From contig JAADJJ010000001.1 of NCBI GenBank assembly GCA_010092695.1, positions 992,001 to 1,056,000 on the forward strand: a stretch of DNA of 64,000 nucleotides, read 5' to 3'. Shown here piece by piece: positions 34,474-43,362 of this stretch. Source of the DNA: Enterobacteriaceae bacterium 4M9. GTDB lineage: Bacteria; Pseudomonadota; Gammaproteobacteria; Enterobacterales; Enterobacteriaceae. A program made the position numbers and the translations under genes. Numbering within the stretch: position 1 is the first letter of the stretch; every line of letters starts with the position of its first letter. The notes below the pieces were generated by a model that ran no database searches, was not told the origin of the DNA, and saw only the letters and a program-made list of their open reading frames with translations.

Positions 34474-35901
34474 ATGAAAGTAACGCTGCCCGAATTTAAC
34501 CGCGCTGGCGTCATGGTGGTTGGCGATGTGATGCTGGACCGCTACTGGTACGGCCCAACCAGCCGTATTTCCCCGGAAGCTCCGGTGCCGGTAGTGAAAG
34601 TGGATACTATCGAGGAGCGCCCCGGCGGTGCTGCCAACGTGGCAATGAACATTGCTTCTCTGGGCGCGTCTTCGCGCCTGGTGGGCCTGACCGGGATTGA
34701 CGATGCAGCGCGGGCGCTGAGCCAGGCGCTGGCTAACGTGAATGTGCGCTGTGACTTCGTTTCGGTGGCGACCCATCCGACGATCACCAAGCTGCGCGTG
34801 CTGTCGCGCAACCAGCAGTTGATTCGCCTGGACTTTGAAGAAGGCTTTGAGGGCGTAGACCCGCAGCCACTGCATGAGCGCATCACCCAGGCACTGCCGC
34901 AGATTGGCGCGCTGGTGCTGTCTGACTACGCCAAAGGCGCCTTAAACAGCGTACAGCAGATGATTCAGCTAGCGCGTGCGGCGAAGGTGCCGGTGCTTAT
35001 CGATCCGAAAGGCGCTGATTTTGAGCGCTATCGCGGCGCGACGCTGCTGACGCCGAACCTGTCAGAATTTGAAGCCGTGACGGGCAAATGCCGCACTGAA
35101 GACGAGCTGGTAGAGCGCGGCATGAAACTGATTGCCAATTATGACCTGGCAGCACTACTGATTACGCGCTCGGAGCAGGGCATGACGCTGCTGCAACCGG
35201 GCAAAGCGCCGCTGCACCTGCCAACACAGGCGCAGGAAGTCTACGACGTGACCGGCGCCGGAGATACCGTGATTGGCGTGCTGGCGGCAACGCTTGCCTC
35301 AGGCAAGACGCTGGAAGAAGCCTGCTATTTTGCCAACGCCGCGGCGGGCGTGGTGGTGGGCAAACTCGGTACTTCTACCGTTTCGCCTGTTGAGCTTGAA
35401 AACGCCGTGCGCGGGCGCGCTGAAACCGGTTTTGGCGTGATGAACGAGCAGGAACTCAAGCAAGCCGTTGCGGATGCCCGCAAGCGCGGTGAGAAAGTGG
35501 TGATGACCAACGGCGTGTTTGACATTCTGCACGCGGGACACGTTTCTTATCTTGCTAACGCACGCAAACTGGGCGACCGCCTGATTGTGGCCGTTAACAG
35601 CGATGCCTCAACCCGCAGGCTCAAGGGCGAAACCCGCCCGGTGAACCCGCAGGATCAGCGCATGATTGTGCTGGGCGCGCTGGAATCCGTTGACTGGGTC
35701 GTGCCGTTTGAAGAAGACACGCCGCAGCGCCTGATTGCCGAAATTCTGCCGGACCTGCTGGTGAAAGGCGGTGATTACAAGCCGGAAGACATCGCGGGTA
35801 GCAAAGAAGTGTGGGCCAACGGCGGTGAGGTGATGGTGCTGAATTTTGAAGACGGCTGCTCGACCACCAACATCATCAAAAAAATCCAGAAAGATAAGTA
35901 G
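34474..35901 (+). CDS. hldE: Bifunctional heptose-7-phosphate kinase / heptose-1-phosphate adenylyltransferase HldE
   Basis: 475 residues (E. coli 477). N-terminal PfkB/ribokinase domain (GDVMLDRYW, ERPGGAANVAMN, YDVTGAGDTVIG) phosphorylates D-glycero-D-manno-heptose-7-P at C1. The C-terminal cytidylyltransferase-fold domain (TNGVFDILHAGHVSYL, then KGETRPVNPQDQR) adenylates the 1-phosphate. The product is the ADP-heptose precursor of the LPS inner core. Its transcript appears to end at the right arm of the 35924-36358 element. Confidence 0.97.
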   Translation: MKVTLPEFNRAGVMVVGDVMLDRYWYGPTSRISPEAPVPVVKVDTIEERPGGAANVAMNIASLGASSRLVGLTGIDDAARALSQALANVNVRCDFVSVATHPTITKLRVLSRNQQLIRLDFEEGFEGVDPQPLHERITQALPQIGALVLSDYAKGALNSVQQMIQLARAAKVPVLIDPKGADFERYRGATLLTPNLSEFEAVTGKCRTEDELVERGMKLIANYDLAALLITRSEQGMTLLQPGKAPLHLPTQAQEVYDVTGAGDTVIGVLAATLASGKTLEEACYFANAAAGVVVGKLGTSTVSPVELENAVRGRAETGFGVMNEQELKQAVADARKRGEKVVMTNGVFDILHAGHVSYLANARKLGDRLIVAVNSDASTRRLKGETRPVNPQDQRMIVLGALESVDWVVPFEEDTPQRLIAEILPDLLVKGGDYKPEDIAGSKEVWANGGEVMVLNFEDGCSTTNIIKKIQKDK

Positions 35902-35923
35902 GCTGTGGTTTATCAGCCAATAT

Positions 35924-36358
35924 AAAAAACGCCCCGACTGGGGTAACGCCAGTCACTTAAGCATGAATGTGAATAGATGTTCATCATGATGTTGAGAGCG
36001 TAACTTGCAGCAGCAATGTTGCTGTTGAAACGCACGAGCATACAGTGTGGGGTTGCTGATCCCCGCTGAAATCGGCGAACCGAAGGCCAGAAGACAAGGT
36101 CAGACCGCCAGGGATGGCGGGCTGAGGCGAAACGAGACAGGACGTCGAGTCGAGCCGGCCGCAGGCTGAGGGCCGGGAGGAGAGCGCACCGCGAAGCGGC
36201 GATTTCGTTGCGGGGCCGCCGGAGATTGCAAAGAGGGCCGCGGTGGCCCTCTTTGCCCGTTCACTGCAAATGAAATCCCATTTGTTGCCAGGCTTCAAGT
36301 GAACGGAACACTCACTAAACCTTAACTGACAAGCATTACCCCGGCTGGGGCGTTTTTT
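35924..36358. mobile_element. 435-bp element with 38-bp inverted ends, MITE-like
   Basis: The ends 35924-35961 and 36321-36358 are inverted copies of each other (about 31 of 38 positions), beginning AAAAAACGCCCC and finishing GTCA(C/G)TTAAG. Each end is itself a CCCC-N4-GGGG hairpin with a T-run pointing outward, so the element terminates the convergent hldE and ubiK transcripts. The GC-rich interior is full of hairpins, the strongest a 12-bp perfect stem at 36228-36256 (GCAAAGAGGGCC). No transposase is present. It fills the whole hldE-ubiK gap. A structured RNA is the other reading. Confidence 0.55.
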
Positions 36359-36362
36359 ATTA

Positions 36363-36683
36363 TCAGGACTGCACGTCGTCGCTTTTGGCCGTCGGCGGGA
36401 TCTCAACGGCGGGCGTTGGGACCGGTGCCGGTGCCACGGGGGCGCTGCGGCTTTCAAGCTCTGCCAGGCGTTGCTCCAGCACGCTCAGTTTCTCACGCGT
36501 GCGCAGTAGCACCTGAGTCTGGATATCAAATTCTTCACGGCTCACCAGATCGAGGCGGCCCAACTGTGCCTGCAGCGTCTGGCGAATCTTTTTCTCTGCA
36601 TCTTCCCCGAATTCGCGGATCCCTTTCGGCATCGATTCATGGATCTGACGGGCGATCTGTTCAATTTTCTTCGGGTCAATCAT
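36363..36683 (-). CDS. ubiK: Ubiquinone biosynthesis accessory factor UbiK
   Basis: 106 residues from the ATG at 36683 (MIDPKKIEQIARQIHESMPKG); upstream codons are not conserved. Amphipathic N-terminal helix followed by a coiled coil (EEFDIQTQVLLRTREKLSVLEQRLAELES), then a Pro/Ala-rich tail longer than in E. coli. It forms a trimer with UbiJ and helps the soluble Ubi complex make ubiquinone. The start lies 176 bp from the FMN riboswitch on the other strand. Confidence 0.93.
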   Translation of the reverse strand: MIDPKKIEQIARQIHESMPKGIREFGEDAEKKIRQTLQAQLGRLDLVSREEFDIQTQVLLRTREKLSVLEQRLAELESRSAPVAPAPVPTPAVEIPPTAKSDDVQS

Positions 36684-36858
36684 GGTAGTTCCCTGTGATG
36701 GACGGTGTTTGTTTAAGTGTAATCGCTGATGTACGCAGGATAAACCTAAATTGCCGTTAAGCGTGCGCGGGTGCCTGGCAAATTGCAGCAGGCGCATATG
36801 CTTAGATAATAAACGGCGTTGCCGGAAAAAGTAATTAGCGTTATAGTGACTTTGCTTA

Positions 36859-37006
36859 TTCTCAGGGCGGGGTGTAATTCCCCACCGGCGGTAAATCAGC
36901 GTACGCTGAAAGCCCGCGAGCGCTCCGGCAAACCCTGTCGGAGGTCAGCAGACTCGGTGAGATTCCGGGGCCGACGGTTATAGTCCGGATGGGAGAGGAT
37001 AACGAT
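36859..37006 (+). ncRNA. FMN riboswitch (RFN element) of ribB
   Basis: Conserved RFN landmarks in order: CTCAGGGCGGGG, ATTCCCCACCGGCGGTA, AGCCCGCGAGCG, GGTCAGCAGACTCGGTG, TTCCGGGGCCGACGGT, and AGTCCGGATGGGAGAGGA. It lies about 110 nt before ribB and, as in E. coli (where the leader fragment is the sRNA SroG), lowers ribB expression when FMN is abundant. Confidence 0.95.
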
Positions 37007-37114
37007 TCACGTTGGGCGCTTGCGTCCAGGTTCGTTTTGTTATGGCCGTTTACGGCATCCCCCAAAGACCGCCCTGGTTCTGGTAATCCATAATATTAAC
37101 GAGGTTAATTTACC

Positions 37115-37768
37115 ATGAATCAGACGCTGCTTTCTGCATTTGGCACTTCTTCTGAACGCGTTGAACACGCTCTGGCCGCGCTGCGCGCAGGCCGCGGTGT
37201 GATGGTGCTTGATGACGAAGACCGTGAAAACGAAGGCGATATGATTTTCGCCGCTGAAAACATGACCGTTGAGCAAATGGCGCTGACCATTCGCCACGGC
37301 AGCGGCATTGTTTGCCTGTGCCTGACCGAAGAGCGCCGCAAACAGCTCGATCTGCCGATGATGGTGGAAAACAACACCAGCGCCTATGGCACCGGTTTTA
37401 CCGTGACCATTGAAGCGGCAAAAGGCGTGACCACCGGCGTTTCCGCTGCCGACAGGCTGACTACCGTGCGCGCAGCCATTGCCGATGGCGCCGTACCGGC
37501 TGACCTGAACCGTCCTGGCCATGTGTTCCCGCTGCGCGCCCGTGAAGGCGGCGTGTTGACCCGCGGTGGCCATACCGAAGCGACTATCGATCTCGTCACG
37601 CTCGCGGGCTTTAAGCCAGCGGGTGTGCTGTGTGAACTGACCAACGATGACGGCACTATGGCGCGTGCGCCAGAATGCGTAGCGTTTGCCCGCAAGCACA
37701 ACATGGCGGTTGTCACGATTGAAGATCTGGTGGCGTACCGCCAGGCACACGAACGCAAGGCAAGCTAA
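37115..37768 (+). CDS. ribB: 3,4-dihydroxy-2-butanone-4-phosphate synthase
   Basis: 217 residues, as in E. coli. Motifs DDEDRENEGDMIFAAE (metal-binding acidic loop), HGSGIVCLC, RPGHVFPLRAREGGVLTRGGHTEATIDL. It converts ribulose-5-phosphate to the four-carbon precursor of riboflavin and formate. Stand-alone RibB without a fused RibA. Expression is set by the riboswitch at 36859-37006. Confidence 0.97.
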   Translation: MNQTLLSAFGTSSERVEHALAALRAGRGVMVLDDEDRENEGDMIFAAENMTVEQMALTIRHGSGIVCLCLTEERRKQLDLPMMVENNTSAYGTGFTVTIEAAKGVTTGVSAADRLTTVRAAIADGAVPADLNRPGHVFPLRAREGGVLTRGGHTEATIDLVTLAGFKPAGVLCELTNDDGTMARAPECVAFARKHNMAVVTIEDLVAYRQAHERKAS

Positions 37769-37789
37769 GCCCGCTTTGTACAGACAGCA

Positions 37790-37815
37790 AAAACCCGGCA
37801 TTGCCGGGTTTTTTT
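37790..37815. terminator. Bidirectional terminator between ribB and zupT
   Basis: CCCGGC-ATT-GCCGGG hairpin, four A on the left and seven T on the right, between convergent genes. Confidence 0.9.
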
Positions 37816-37829
37816 ATACGCTCGGCTTT

Positions 37830-38597
37830 TCAGCCGATACCGGCGCTTTGCAATAGCGTCAGGCTAAAGCCCATCACCGCCATGCCGCACAGCACACCAT
37901 AGCTTGGGTTGTTGTCCGGGTCGATTTCTTTGGCAAGCGGCATCAGTTCATCCACCGATAGCGCCACCATAATGCCCGCCACTGCGGCCATGACAGCCGC
38001 CATCACCACGGGCGACACCATACTGCCGAGAATCAACCATGCCAGCAGCCCGCCGAGGATCTCGGCAAAGCCGGAGATACCGGCCCAGAAAATAGCTTTG
38101 TGTTTGGAGTTAGTTGCGGCATACACCGGACCGGCCACCGCCAGCCCTTCAGGAATATTGTGCAGCGCGACGGCGAGAGCTATCCCTATCCCAAGGTCAA
38201 GGTCGCTGCTGGCGGTAACAAATGTGGCAACACCTTCCGGGAAGTTATGCAGACTTATACCAAGGGTCAGCAGCATGGCCGTGCGACCAATGTTGCGCTT
38301 TTTGAGGGTGCCGTCAGTGAGATCCTGCGCATGTGCGTGCGGCAGCGCGCGATCGAGGGCGAAATAGCCCAGTAAACCGAGCATAAACATACCGTAGCCC
38401 AGCACCGGGGACATACCTTCAGTATGCAGCGCGGCAGGCAGCATCTCCATAAGTGAGATAAGCAGCATAATCCCTGCGGCAAAACCCAGCGAAAATGCCA
38501 GCAGGCGATTTGAGGGTTTCTGGCCCAGTACGCCAAGAAAAGCACCAATGAAGGTGGCGCCACCCGCCAGCAGGGTCAGGAGTAAAGGCACTGACAT
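37830..38597 (-). CDS. zupT: Zinc/divalent metal transporter ZupT (ZIP family)
   Basis: 255 residues from the ATG at 38597, GGAG 6 nt upstream. About eight membrane helices; the two ZIP metal-site helices are HNFPEGVATFVTA and HNIPEGLAVAGP. Imports Zn2+ and also Fe2+, Mn2+ and Co2+ through the inner membrane. The loop after helix 3 contains HAHAQD. A Fur-like palindrome lies just upstream. Confidence 0.95.
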   Translation of the reverse strand: MSVPLLLTLLAGGATFIGAFLGVLGQKPSNRLLAFSLGFAAGIMLLISLMEMLPAALHTEGMSPVLGYGMFMLGLLGYFALDRALPHAHAQDLTDGTLKKRNIGRTAMLLTLGISLHNFPEGVATFVTASSDLDLGIGIALAVALHNIPEGLAVAGPVYAATNSKHKAIFWAGISGFAEILGGLLAWLILGSMVSPVVMAAVMAAVAGIMVALSVDELMPLAKEIDPDNNPSYGVLCGMAVMGFSLTLLQSAGIG

Positions 38598-38612
38598 GAG
38601 TAACTCCATATT

Positions 38613-38631
38613 GATAATAATTCTCATTAAT
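38613..38631. promoter_or_regulatory. Fur-box-like site upstream of zupT
   Basis: 19 bp starting GATAATAATTCTCATT match the Fur consensus at 13 of 19 positions. It lies 15 bp upstream of the zupT start codon. A metal-responsive site is plausible; which regulator binds cannot be told. Confidence 0.35.
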
Positions 38632-38785
38632 GCTAATGAGCGATGCTACAAAAAGCGACATGCCGCTGAGAGTTTTACTCAACGCTGACATTCAAATTTT
38701 CTGACAGTCTCTGTCATGGTTATCCGCCTGTGTCACACGACAAAAGGCGCTAAGGTAGTGTCATCACTTTTTAAATTAGGACAAC

Positions 38786-39577
38786 ATGATGAGCACTCAC
38801 CGCATCCCCGCACTGTTCCTTGGCCACGGTAGTCCGATGAACGTACTGGAAGATAATCAATATACCCTCACGTGGAAGCATTTGGGAGAGACGTTGCCGC
38901 GTCCGAAAGCAATTGTTGCTGTGTCTGCTCATTGGTTTACCCGCGGCACCGGCGTGACCGCGATGACCCAGCCGCCGACCATCCATGACTTTGGCGGCTT
39001 TCCGCAGGCGCTGTACGACACGCAATACCCGGCTCCGGGTTCGCCGGAGTTGGCGCAGCGCGTGGTGGAACTGTTGTCACCAACGCCGGTTACGCTCGAT
39101 ACCGAGGCCTGGGGTTTTGACCACGGCTCCTGGGGCGTACTGATTAAAATGTATCCGCAGGCGGATATCCCGATGATTCAGCTGAGTGTTGATAGCAACC
39201 AACCTGCTCAGTGGCATCTGGAAGCCGGACGTCGGCTGGCAAGCCTGCGCGACGAAGGTGTGTTGCTGGTTGCCAGCGGTAACGTGGTGCACAACCTGCG
39301 TGCGGCGCGCTGGGAAGGCGGCAATGAGCCTTATCCGTGGGCGGCTTCGTTTAATGATTTTGTTAAAGACCACCTGATGTGGCGCGGTGATGCGGCCCAG
39401 CATCCGCTGGTGAACTATGCCGCACGTGAAGATGCCTTGCTGTCTAACCCAACGCCGGAGCACTTCCTGCCGCTGCTATATACGCTTGGCGCCTGGGATG
39501 GCAGCGAGCCGGTGACCATGCCGACGGACGGCATTGAAATGGGCTCACTCAGCATGCTGTCGGTACAGGTAGGTTAA
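38786..39577 (+). CDS. ygiD: 4,5-DOPA dioxygenase extradiol YgiD
   Basis: 263 residues. LigB-type extradiol ring-cleavage family: LGHGSPMN, VSAHWFTRG, HDFGGFPQALY, FDHGSWGVL and ASGNVVHNLRA supply the metal-binding histidines. E. coli YgiD converts L-DOPA to 4,5-seco-DOPA (betalamic acid precursor); the natural substrate is uncertain. Divergent from zupT. Confidence 0.93.
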   Translation: MMSTHRIPALFLGHGSPMNVLEDNQYTLTWKHLGETLPRPKAIVAVSAHWFTRGTGVTAMTQPPTIHDFGGFPQALYDTQYPAPGSPELAQRVVELLSPTPVTLDTEAWGFDHGSWGVLIKMYPQADIPMIQLSVDSNQPAQWHLEAGRRLASLRDEGVLLVASGNVVHNLRAARWEGGNEPYPWAASFNDFVKDHLMWRGDAAQHPLVNYAAREDALLSNPTPEHFLPLLYTLGAWDGSEPVTMPTDGIEMGSLSMLSVQVG

Positions 39578-39581
39578 ATAA

Positions 39582-39611
39582 GAAAGCCGTCTTCTACAGA
39601 AGACGGCTTTC
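39582..39611. terminator. Terminator between ygiD and ygiC
   Basis: GAAAGCCGTCTTCT and its exact complement, 14-bp stem, serving convergent ygiD and ygiC. It starts 4 bp past the ygiD stop. Confidence 0.8.
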
Positions 39612-39681
39612 AGGCATGTTTTTAAGGCAAGGTTAGCGTTGCTTTTGCCACGTGCGCGAGAATGGGATCTTCTACGCGGTG

Positions 39682-40842
39682 TTATTCCACAAAAATGTGC
39701 GGATAGAAGCGCGACAGATCCTGGGTGATCAACGCTTTATCTTCACGTAAACCAATGCCCGCTGGTTCGTCGTTGATAAGCCAGCTGCCAATTAACGTGT
39801 AGCTGTCACCAAACTTCGGGAGCGGATGGAACTGCTGAATAATAGAGCCTTCTTCGCCGTATGGGCCGTCAACGCGCGCGATTTCCTGGCCATTTTCCAC
39901 AATCTGAATATTGGCACCTTCGCGGGAAAAGAGGGGCTTAACCACATACTTATCCAGCGGCGGATGATCTTCGTCGGCAAAATACGCAGGCAGTAGATTG
40001 GGATGATTCGGGAACATTTCCCACAGCATCGGCAGCAGCGCTTTGTTTGAAAGGATGCTCTTCCAGGCTGGTTCCAGCCAGCGTACGCCAGCGTCTTCAA
40101 GCTTGGTGGAGAACATTTCACGCAGCATAAACTCCCAGGGATAGAGCTTAAACAGGTTACTGATGACCTGATCCTGCGTATCGGTAAACTGGCCTTTTTC
40201 ACCCAGGCCAATGTCTTCAATATACAGAAACTCAGTGGCAACTCCTGCTTCTGCGGCGCAGTCCTGTAAGTACTGAACAGTGCCCCTGTCTTCTACCGTA
40301 TCCCGGCAGCAGGCAAAGTGCAGCAGACCAAAGCCGTGCTTTTCACGCAGTTCACTAAAGCGCTCAATAATCTTTTCCTGGATGCTGTTGAACTGGTCAC
40401 TGCCCGCAGGCAGGTTGCCCGCGTTCAACTGATCTTCAAGCCAGATCCACTGGAAAAAAGCGGCTTCGTATAAAGAGGTCGGCGTATCGGCGTTGTTCTC
40501 AAGCAGCTTGGGTTCGCCTGTTCCGTCCCAGGCCAGATCCAATCGCGAATAGAGCGACGGCTGATGGGTCTTCCACGACTGGCGCACGAACTCGCGGGTA
40601 TGCTTAGGGATACGGAAACGGTCCATCAGCGCGTCGCTGTCGACCACTTTTTCCACCACCTTCAGGCACATCTGGTGCAGTTCGGCGGTCACTTCCTCAA
40701 GCTTTTCGACTTGCTCGCCACTCAGCTTGTAGTAAGCGTCCTCACACCAGTACGGCTCGCCATACATGGTGTGAAAATTAAAACCGTATTCAGCGGCTTT
40801 TTCGCGCCAGTCCGGGCGCTCGGTAATGCTAACCCTTTCCAT
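39682..40842 (-). CDS. ygiC: Glutathionylspermidine synthase-like ATP-grasp protein YgiC
   Basis: 386 residues, as in E. coli YgiC. Glutathionylspermidine-synthase fold (GSP_synth): RLDLAWDGTGEPKLLENNADTPTSLYEAA and KYVVKPLFSREGANI (ATP-grasp Lys) are seen. The Gsp amidase half is absent. The true ligase reaction is unproven. The start is 3 bp after the ygiB stop, and the two genes form one unit downstream of tolC. Confidence 0.92.
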   Translation of the reverse strand: MERVSITERPDWREKAAEYGFNFHTMYGEPYWCEDAYYKLSGEQVEKLEEVTAELHQMCLKVVEKVVDSDALMDRFRIPKHTREFVRQSWKTHQPSLYSRLDLAWDGTGEPKLLENNADTPTSLYEAAFFQWIWLEDQLNAGNLPAGSDQFNSIQEKIIERFSELREKHGFGLLHFACCRDTVEDRGTVQYLQDCAAEAGVATEFLYIEDIGLGEKGQFTDTQDQVISNLFKLYPWEFMLREMFSTKLEDAGVRWLEPAWKSILSNKALLPMLWEMFPNHPNLLPAYFADEDHPPLDKYVVKPLFSREGANIQIVENGQEIARVDGPYGEEGSIIQQFHPLPKFGDSYTLIGSWLINDEPAGIGLREDKALITQDLSRFYPHIFVE

Positions 40843-40845
40843 GAA

Positions 40846-41514
40846 TCAGCCACCCATTGAGTTGCGGGTGCTGTTACCGGTCGCGCTGCGCTGCATGGTG
40901 GTCTGCTTCGCCACCGATTCACCAAAGCCGCCACGGGTGATGGTTGAGGTAGTTGCGGGCTTCGGTGCCATCGCGGTTTTCGGTACCGTCATGGTGCGGC
41001 CCGGCTGTGCGGCGCCGTAGCTTTTACCCGCGGCATCAGAGTATTTGCCGTAGGCCGGGCTTGCCGGGTTTTTCGAGCTGAACAACGGCTGCTGCGCGAA
41101 GCCGCCGCCCATCATGCGGCCCATCATGTAGCCTGCCATCAGCGGCATCCAGAAGCTGCCGCTGGACTGGGCCTGTGCCTGGTTTTCACCACCGGCCAGG
41201 CTTGCCTGAGCCGGTGCCTGCTGGCACTGGCCTTCACCAAATTCAGCCACGCAGTCTTCGCGGGTAGCGTATTTAGGTGCGGTGCGCTCGGCTTCTTTCT
41301 GGGCATTGTTCCAGGCCGTGGTGCATTCTGCCGATTTGCCCGGGTTTGCCTGAGAGCAGTCGTCAGCGTTCTGATACAAAGAGACGGTTTCATCGCTCTG
41401 TTCGCAACCTGCCAGCATAAATACGGCGGTGACGGCCAGCGCAACCGGTGTTAAGTGGCGTGCGCCCCAGTTCTTGCGGAACGACGCGTGATTGATTGTT
41501 TTTGTCCGTTTCAT
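40846..41514 (-). CDS. ygiB: DUF1190 lipoprotein-like protein YgiB
   Basis: 222 residues (E. coli 223). Basic N-terminus, hydrophobic segment and lipobox LAGC (about residue 36), suggesting an outer-membrane lipoprotein. A conserved N-terminal half with several cysteines (DDCSQANPGKSAECTTAW, REDCVAEFGEGQCQ) is followed by a low-complexity Gly/Met/Gln/Thr region (GYMMGRMMGGGF). E. coli studies link YgiB/YgiC to TolC function. Same strand as tolC, 154 bp downstream. Confidence 0.9.
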   Translation of the reverse strand: MKRTKTINHASFRKNWGARHLTPVALAVTAVFMLAGCEQSDETVSLYQNADDCSQANPGKSAECTTAWNNAQKEAERTAPKYATREDCVAEFGEGQCQQAPAQASLAGGENQAQAQSSGSFWMPLMAGYMMGRMMGGGFAQQPLFSSKNPASPAYGKYSDAAGKSYGAAQPGRTMTVPKTAMAPKPATTSTITRGGFGESVAKQTTMQRSATGNSTRNSMGG

Positions 41515-41631
41515 CGTTGTCTTCCTGAATTCCAGAGGTAATACAAAATAATGCTGCTAAGGATAGGGGATGAATGGTTGAATTTAAAGCGGTACGGCAG
41601 AGGAATGCGGGGTTATTTACGTTGCCTTACG

Positions 41632-41662
41632 CAGAAGGCGCTCGTTGGCCGAGCGCCTTCTG
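41632..41662 (-). terminator. Hairpin after tolC
   Basis: CAGAAGGCGCTCG with its exact complement, 13-bp stem and 5-nt loop, 7 bp past the tolC stop. No T-run on the minus strand, so readthrough into ygiB-ygiC is likely. Confidence 0.6.
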
Positions 41663-41668
41663 TAAAGA

Positions 41669-43156
41669 TTAACCGCTAAACGGGTTACGGCCTGTGCTGA
41701 CGGTCGGCTGTACCTGCGGCTTTGCGTCAACCGGCGTCATCGGCTGCGGTGGGATATCGGCGTTAGCCGTATCGTAACCGTTAGCTGCTGCGTTCTGCTG
41801 CGCGTCTTCTGGTGCAACGGCTGAGGCCGAGGTCTGCACCGGTTTACCCAGGGACGTGTTCAACTGCGCCAGGTCCTGCTCGTTGAGCGTACCCACAGCG
41901 TATTTGATGTTGAGCTGGTTAATCAGGTAGTTGTAACGCGCGTTGGAGAGCTGCTGGCGTGCGTTATACAGTGAAGATGTCGCATCCAGCACGTCAACAA
42001 TGGTACGTGTGCCGACGGAATAACCGGCTTCCATCGCATCCAGAGAGCTCTGGTAGGAGATAACAGATTGCTCGTAAGCCTGAATATTACTCAGCGAGGC
42101 ATTCACGTTGTTCCAGGAGGAACGCACGGTCTGCACCATGCTGCGGTGTGCGCTTTCCAGCTGCTCGCCGGCACCGACGTAGGCATACTGCGCCTGCTTA
42201 ACCTGCGAGTTCACCGCACCGCCGCTGTAAATCGGCAGCGACAGGTTCAGCCCGATAGTGTTCTGACCGGAATGGGTGTTGCCGGTCAGGGCCTGCTCGC
42301 GGTTGTTATAGTCACGATCGGAAATACCCGTTGAGGCACTCAGGCCCAGGGTTGGCAAATGACCACTTTGGGCATAGCGAATCTGCTCACGCGCCAGGTC
42401 CTGGCTCAGACGCGCCTGCAACAGCGTCAGGTTGCGCTTCTCGCCTTCTTTAAGCAGGTTATTAACCAGCTCTGGCTTGCCAGGCTTGAAGTTAGCAATG
42501 TTTAAAGAGGCCAGCTGTGGGTAGAACATGCCGCTAATCTGGCGCAGCTGCTCAAGTGCGTTATCGAGATCGTTGCGCGCGGTAACCTCATTTGCCAGCA
42601 CGCTGTCGTAGGAAGCACGGGCGTTCTGCACGTCAGTAATGGCAACCAGACCTACGTTAAAGCGCTGGGTTGTCTGATCCAGCTGACGATAAATCGCCTG
42701 CTTCTGAGCTTCAATATAGGAAAGAATGTCAATCGAGCTCAACACTTTGAAGTAGGCAGTCGCGGTGTTCAACATCAGCGTTTGCTGATCGGCCTGATAG
42801 GTCACGTCCTGCACGCCCGCAGTTTTTTCCTGCAGGGTCAGCGCATGCCATTTTGACATATCAAAAAGGGTTTGCGTCAGAGCAAGCGAGGCGCTGGTGC
42901 TGTTGTAGTCAACGCCGTTAGCATCGCGATAGCCGCTGTTGTAGCTGTAATCAGCCGCCAGACCCAGCTGTGGCAGCAACGGGCTGCGAGCCTGATTAAT
43001 TTTTTCAAACGCAGCATCGCGGTCGGCAGCGGACTTACGCAAGTCCGGGTTGCTCTGGCGCGCCTGCTGGTAAACCTGCAACAGGTTCTCCGCCTGGCTC
43101 ATGGCACTGAAGCCAGAAAGACTCAGACCGATTAAAACTGGGAGCAGTTTCTTCAT
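41669..43156 (-). CDS. tolC: Outer membrane channel TolC
   Basis: 495 residues (E. coli 493). Signal peptide of 22 residues ending MSQA, mature ENLLQVYQQARQSNPDLR. Two OEP repeats make the beta-barrel and alpha-helical tunnel; SGGAVNSQVKQAQYAY and VGTRTIVDVLDATSSLYNARQ mark the second. Trimeric exit duct for AcrAB and other efflux pumps and for type I secretion. The C-terminal 60 residues are variable and Gln/Ala/Pro-rich. A marbox lies upstream. Confidence 0.97.
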   Translation of the reverse strand: MKKLLPVLIGLSLSGFSAMSQAENLLQVYQQARQSNPDLRKSAADRDAAFEKINQARSPLLPQLGLAADYSYNSGYRDANGVDYNSTSASLALTQTLFDMSKWHALTLQEKTAGVQDVTYQADQQTLMLNTATAYFKVLSSIDILSYIEAQKQAIYRQLDQTTQRFNVGLVAITDVQNARASYDSVLANEVTARNDLDNALEQLRQISGMFYPQLASLNIANFKPGKPELVNNLLKEGEKRNLTLLQARLSQDLAREQIRYAQSGHLPTLGLSASTGISDRDYNNREQALTGNTHSGQNTIGLNLSLPIYSGGAVNSQVKQAQYAYVGAGEQLESAHRSMVQTVRSSWNNVNASLSNIQAYEQSVISYQSSLDAMEAGYSVGTRTIVDVLDATSSLYNARQQLSNARYNYLINQLNIKYAVGTLNEQDLAQLNTSLGKPVQTSASAVAPEDAQQNAAANGYDTANADIPPQPMTPVDAKPQVQPTVSTGRNPFSG

Positions 43157-43247
43157 TTGCTTTCCTTGTGGTGAAGCCTAATTTTGTTTAGCGCTGACAC
43201 GTAATTGAAAATGATCGCCAATTTTAGCAGAGCAGGCCCGGCGTCTG

Positions 43248-43266
43248 GCTTGGCGTAATGTGCCAT
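43248..43266 (-). promoter_or_regulatory. Marbox (MarA/SoxS/Rob site) of tolC
   Basis: On the minus strand ATGGCACATTACGCCAAGC fits the marbox consensus AYnGCACnnWnnRYYAAAY with one mismatch. It ends 92 bp before the tolC start. MarA/SoxS/Rob control of tolC is known in E. coli. Confidence 0.6.
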
Positions 43267-43362
43267 TGGTATGCAATAGACATTAATCTACCATATGGCT
43301 AATGAAACGGTAGTCAAATGACTTAGAATCAGCCATTCCAGTTGAACCGGGAGCAGATAGCA

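Noticed and set aside
35984..36457. 157-codon minus-strand ORF between hldE and ubiK
   Set aside because: It runs through the structured 435-bp element into ubiK in another frame; composition (Pro/Ser/Arg-rich) fits translated GC-rich repeat DNA.
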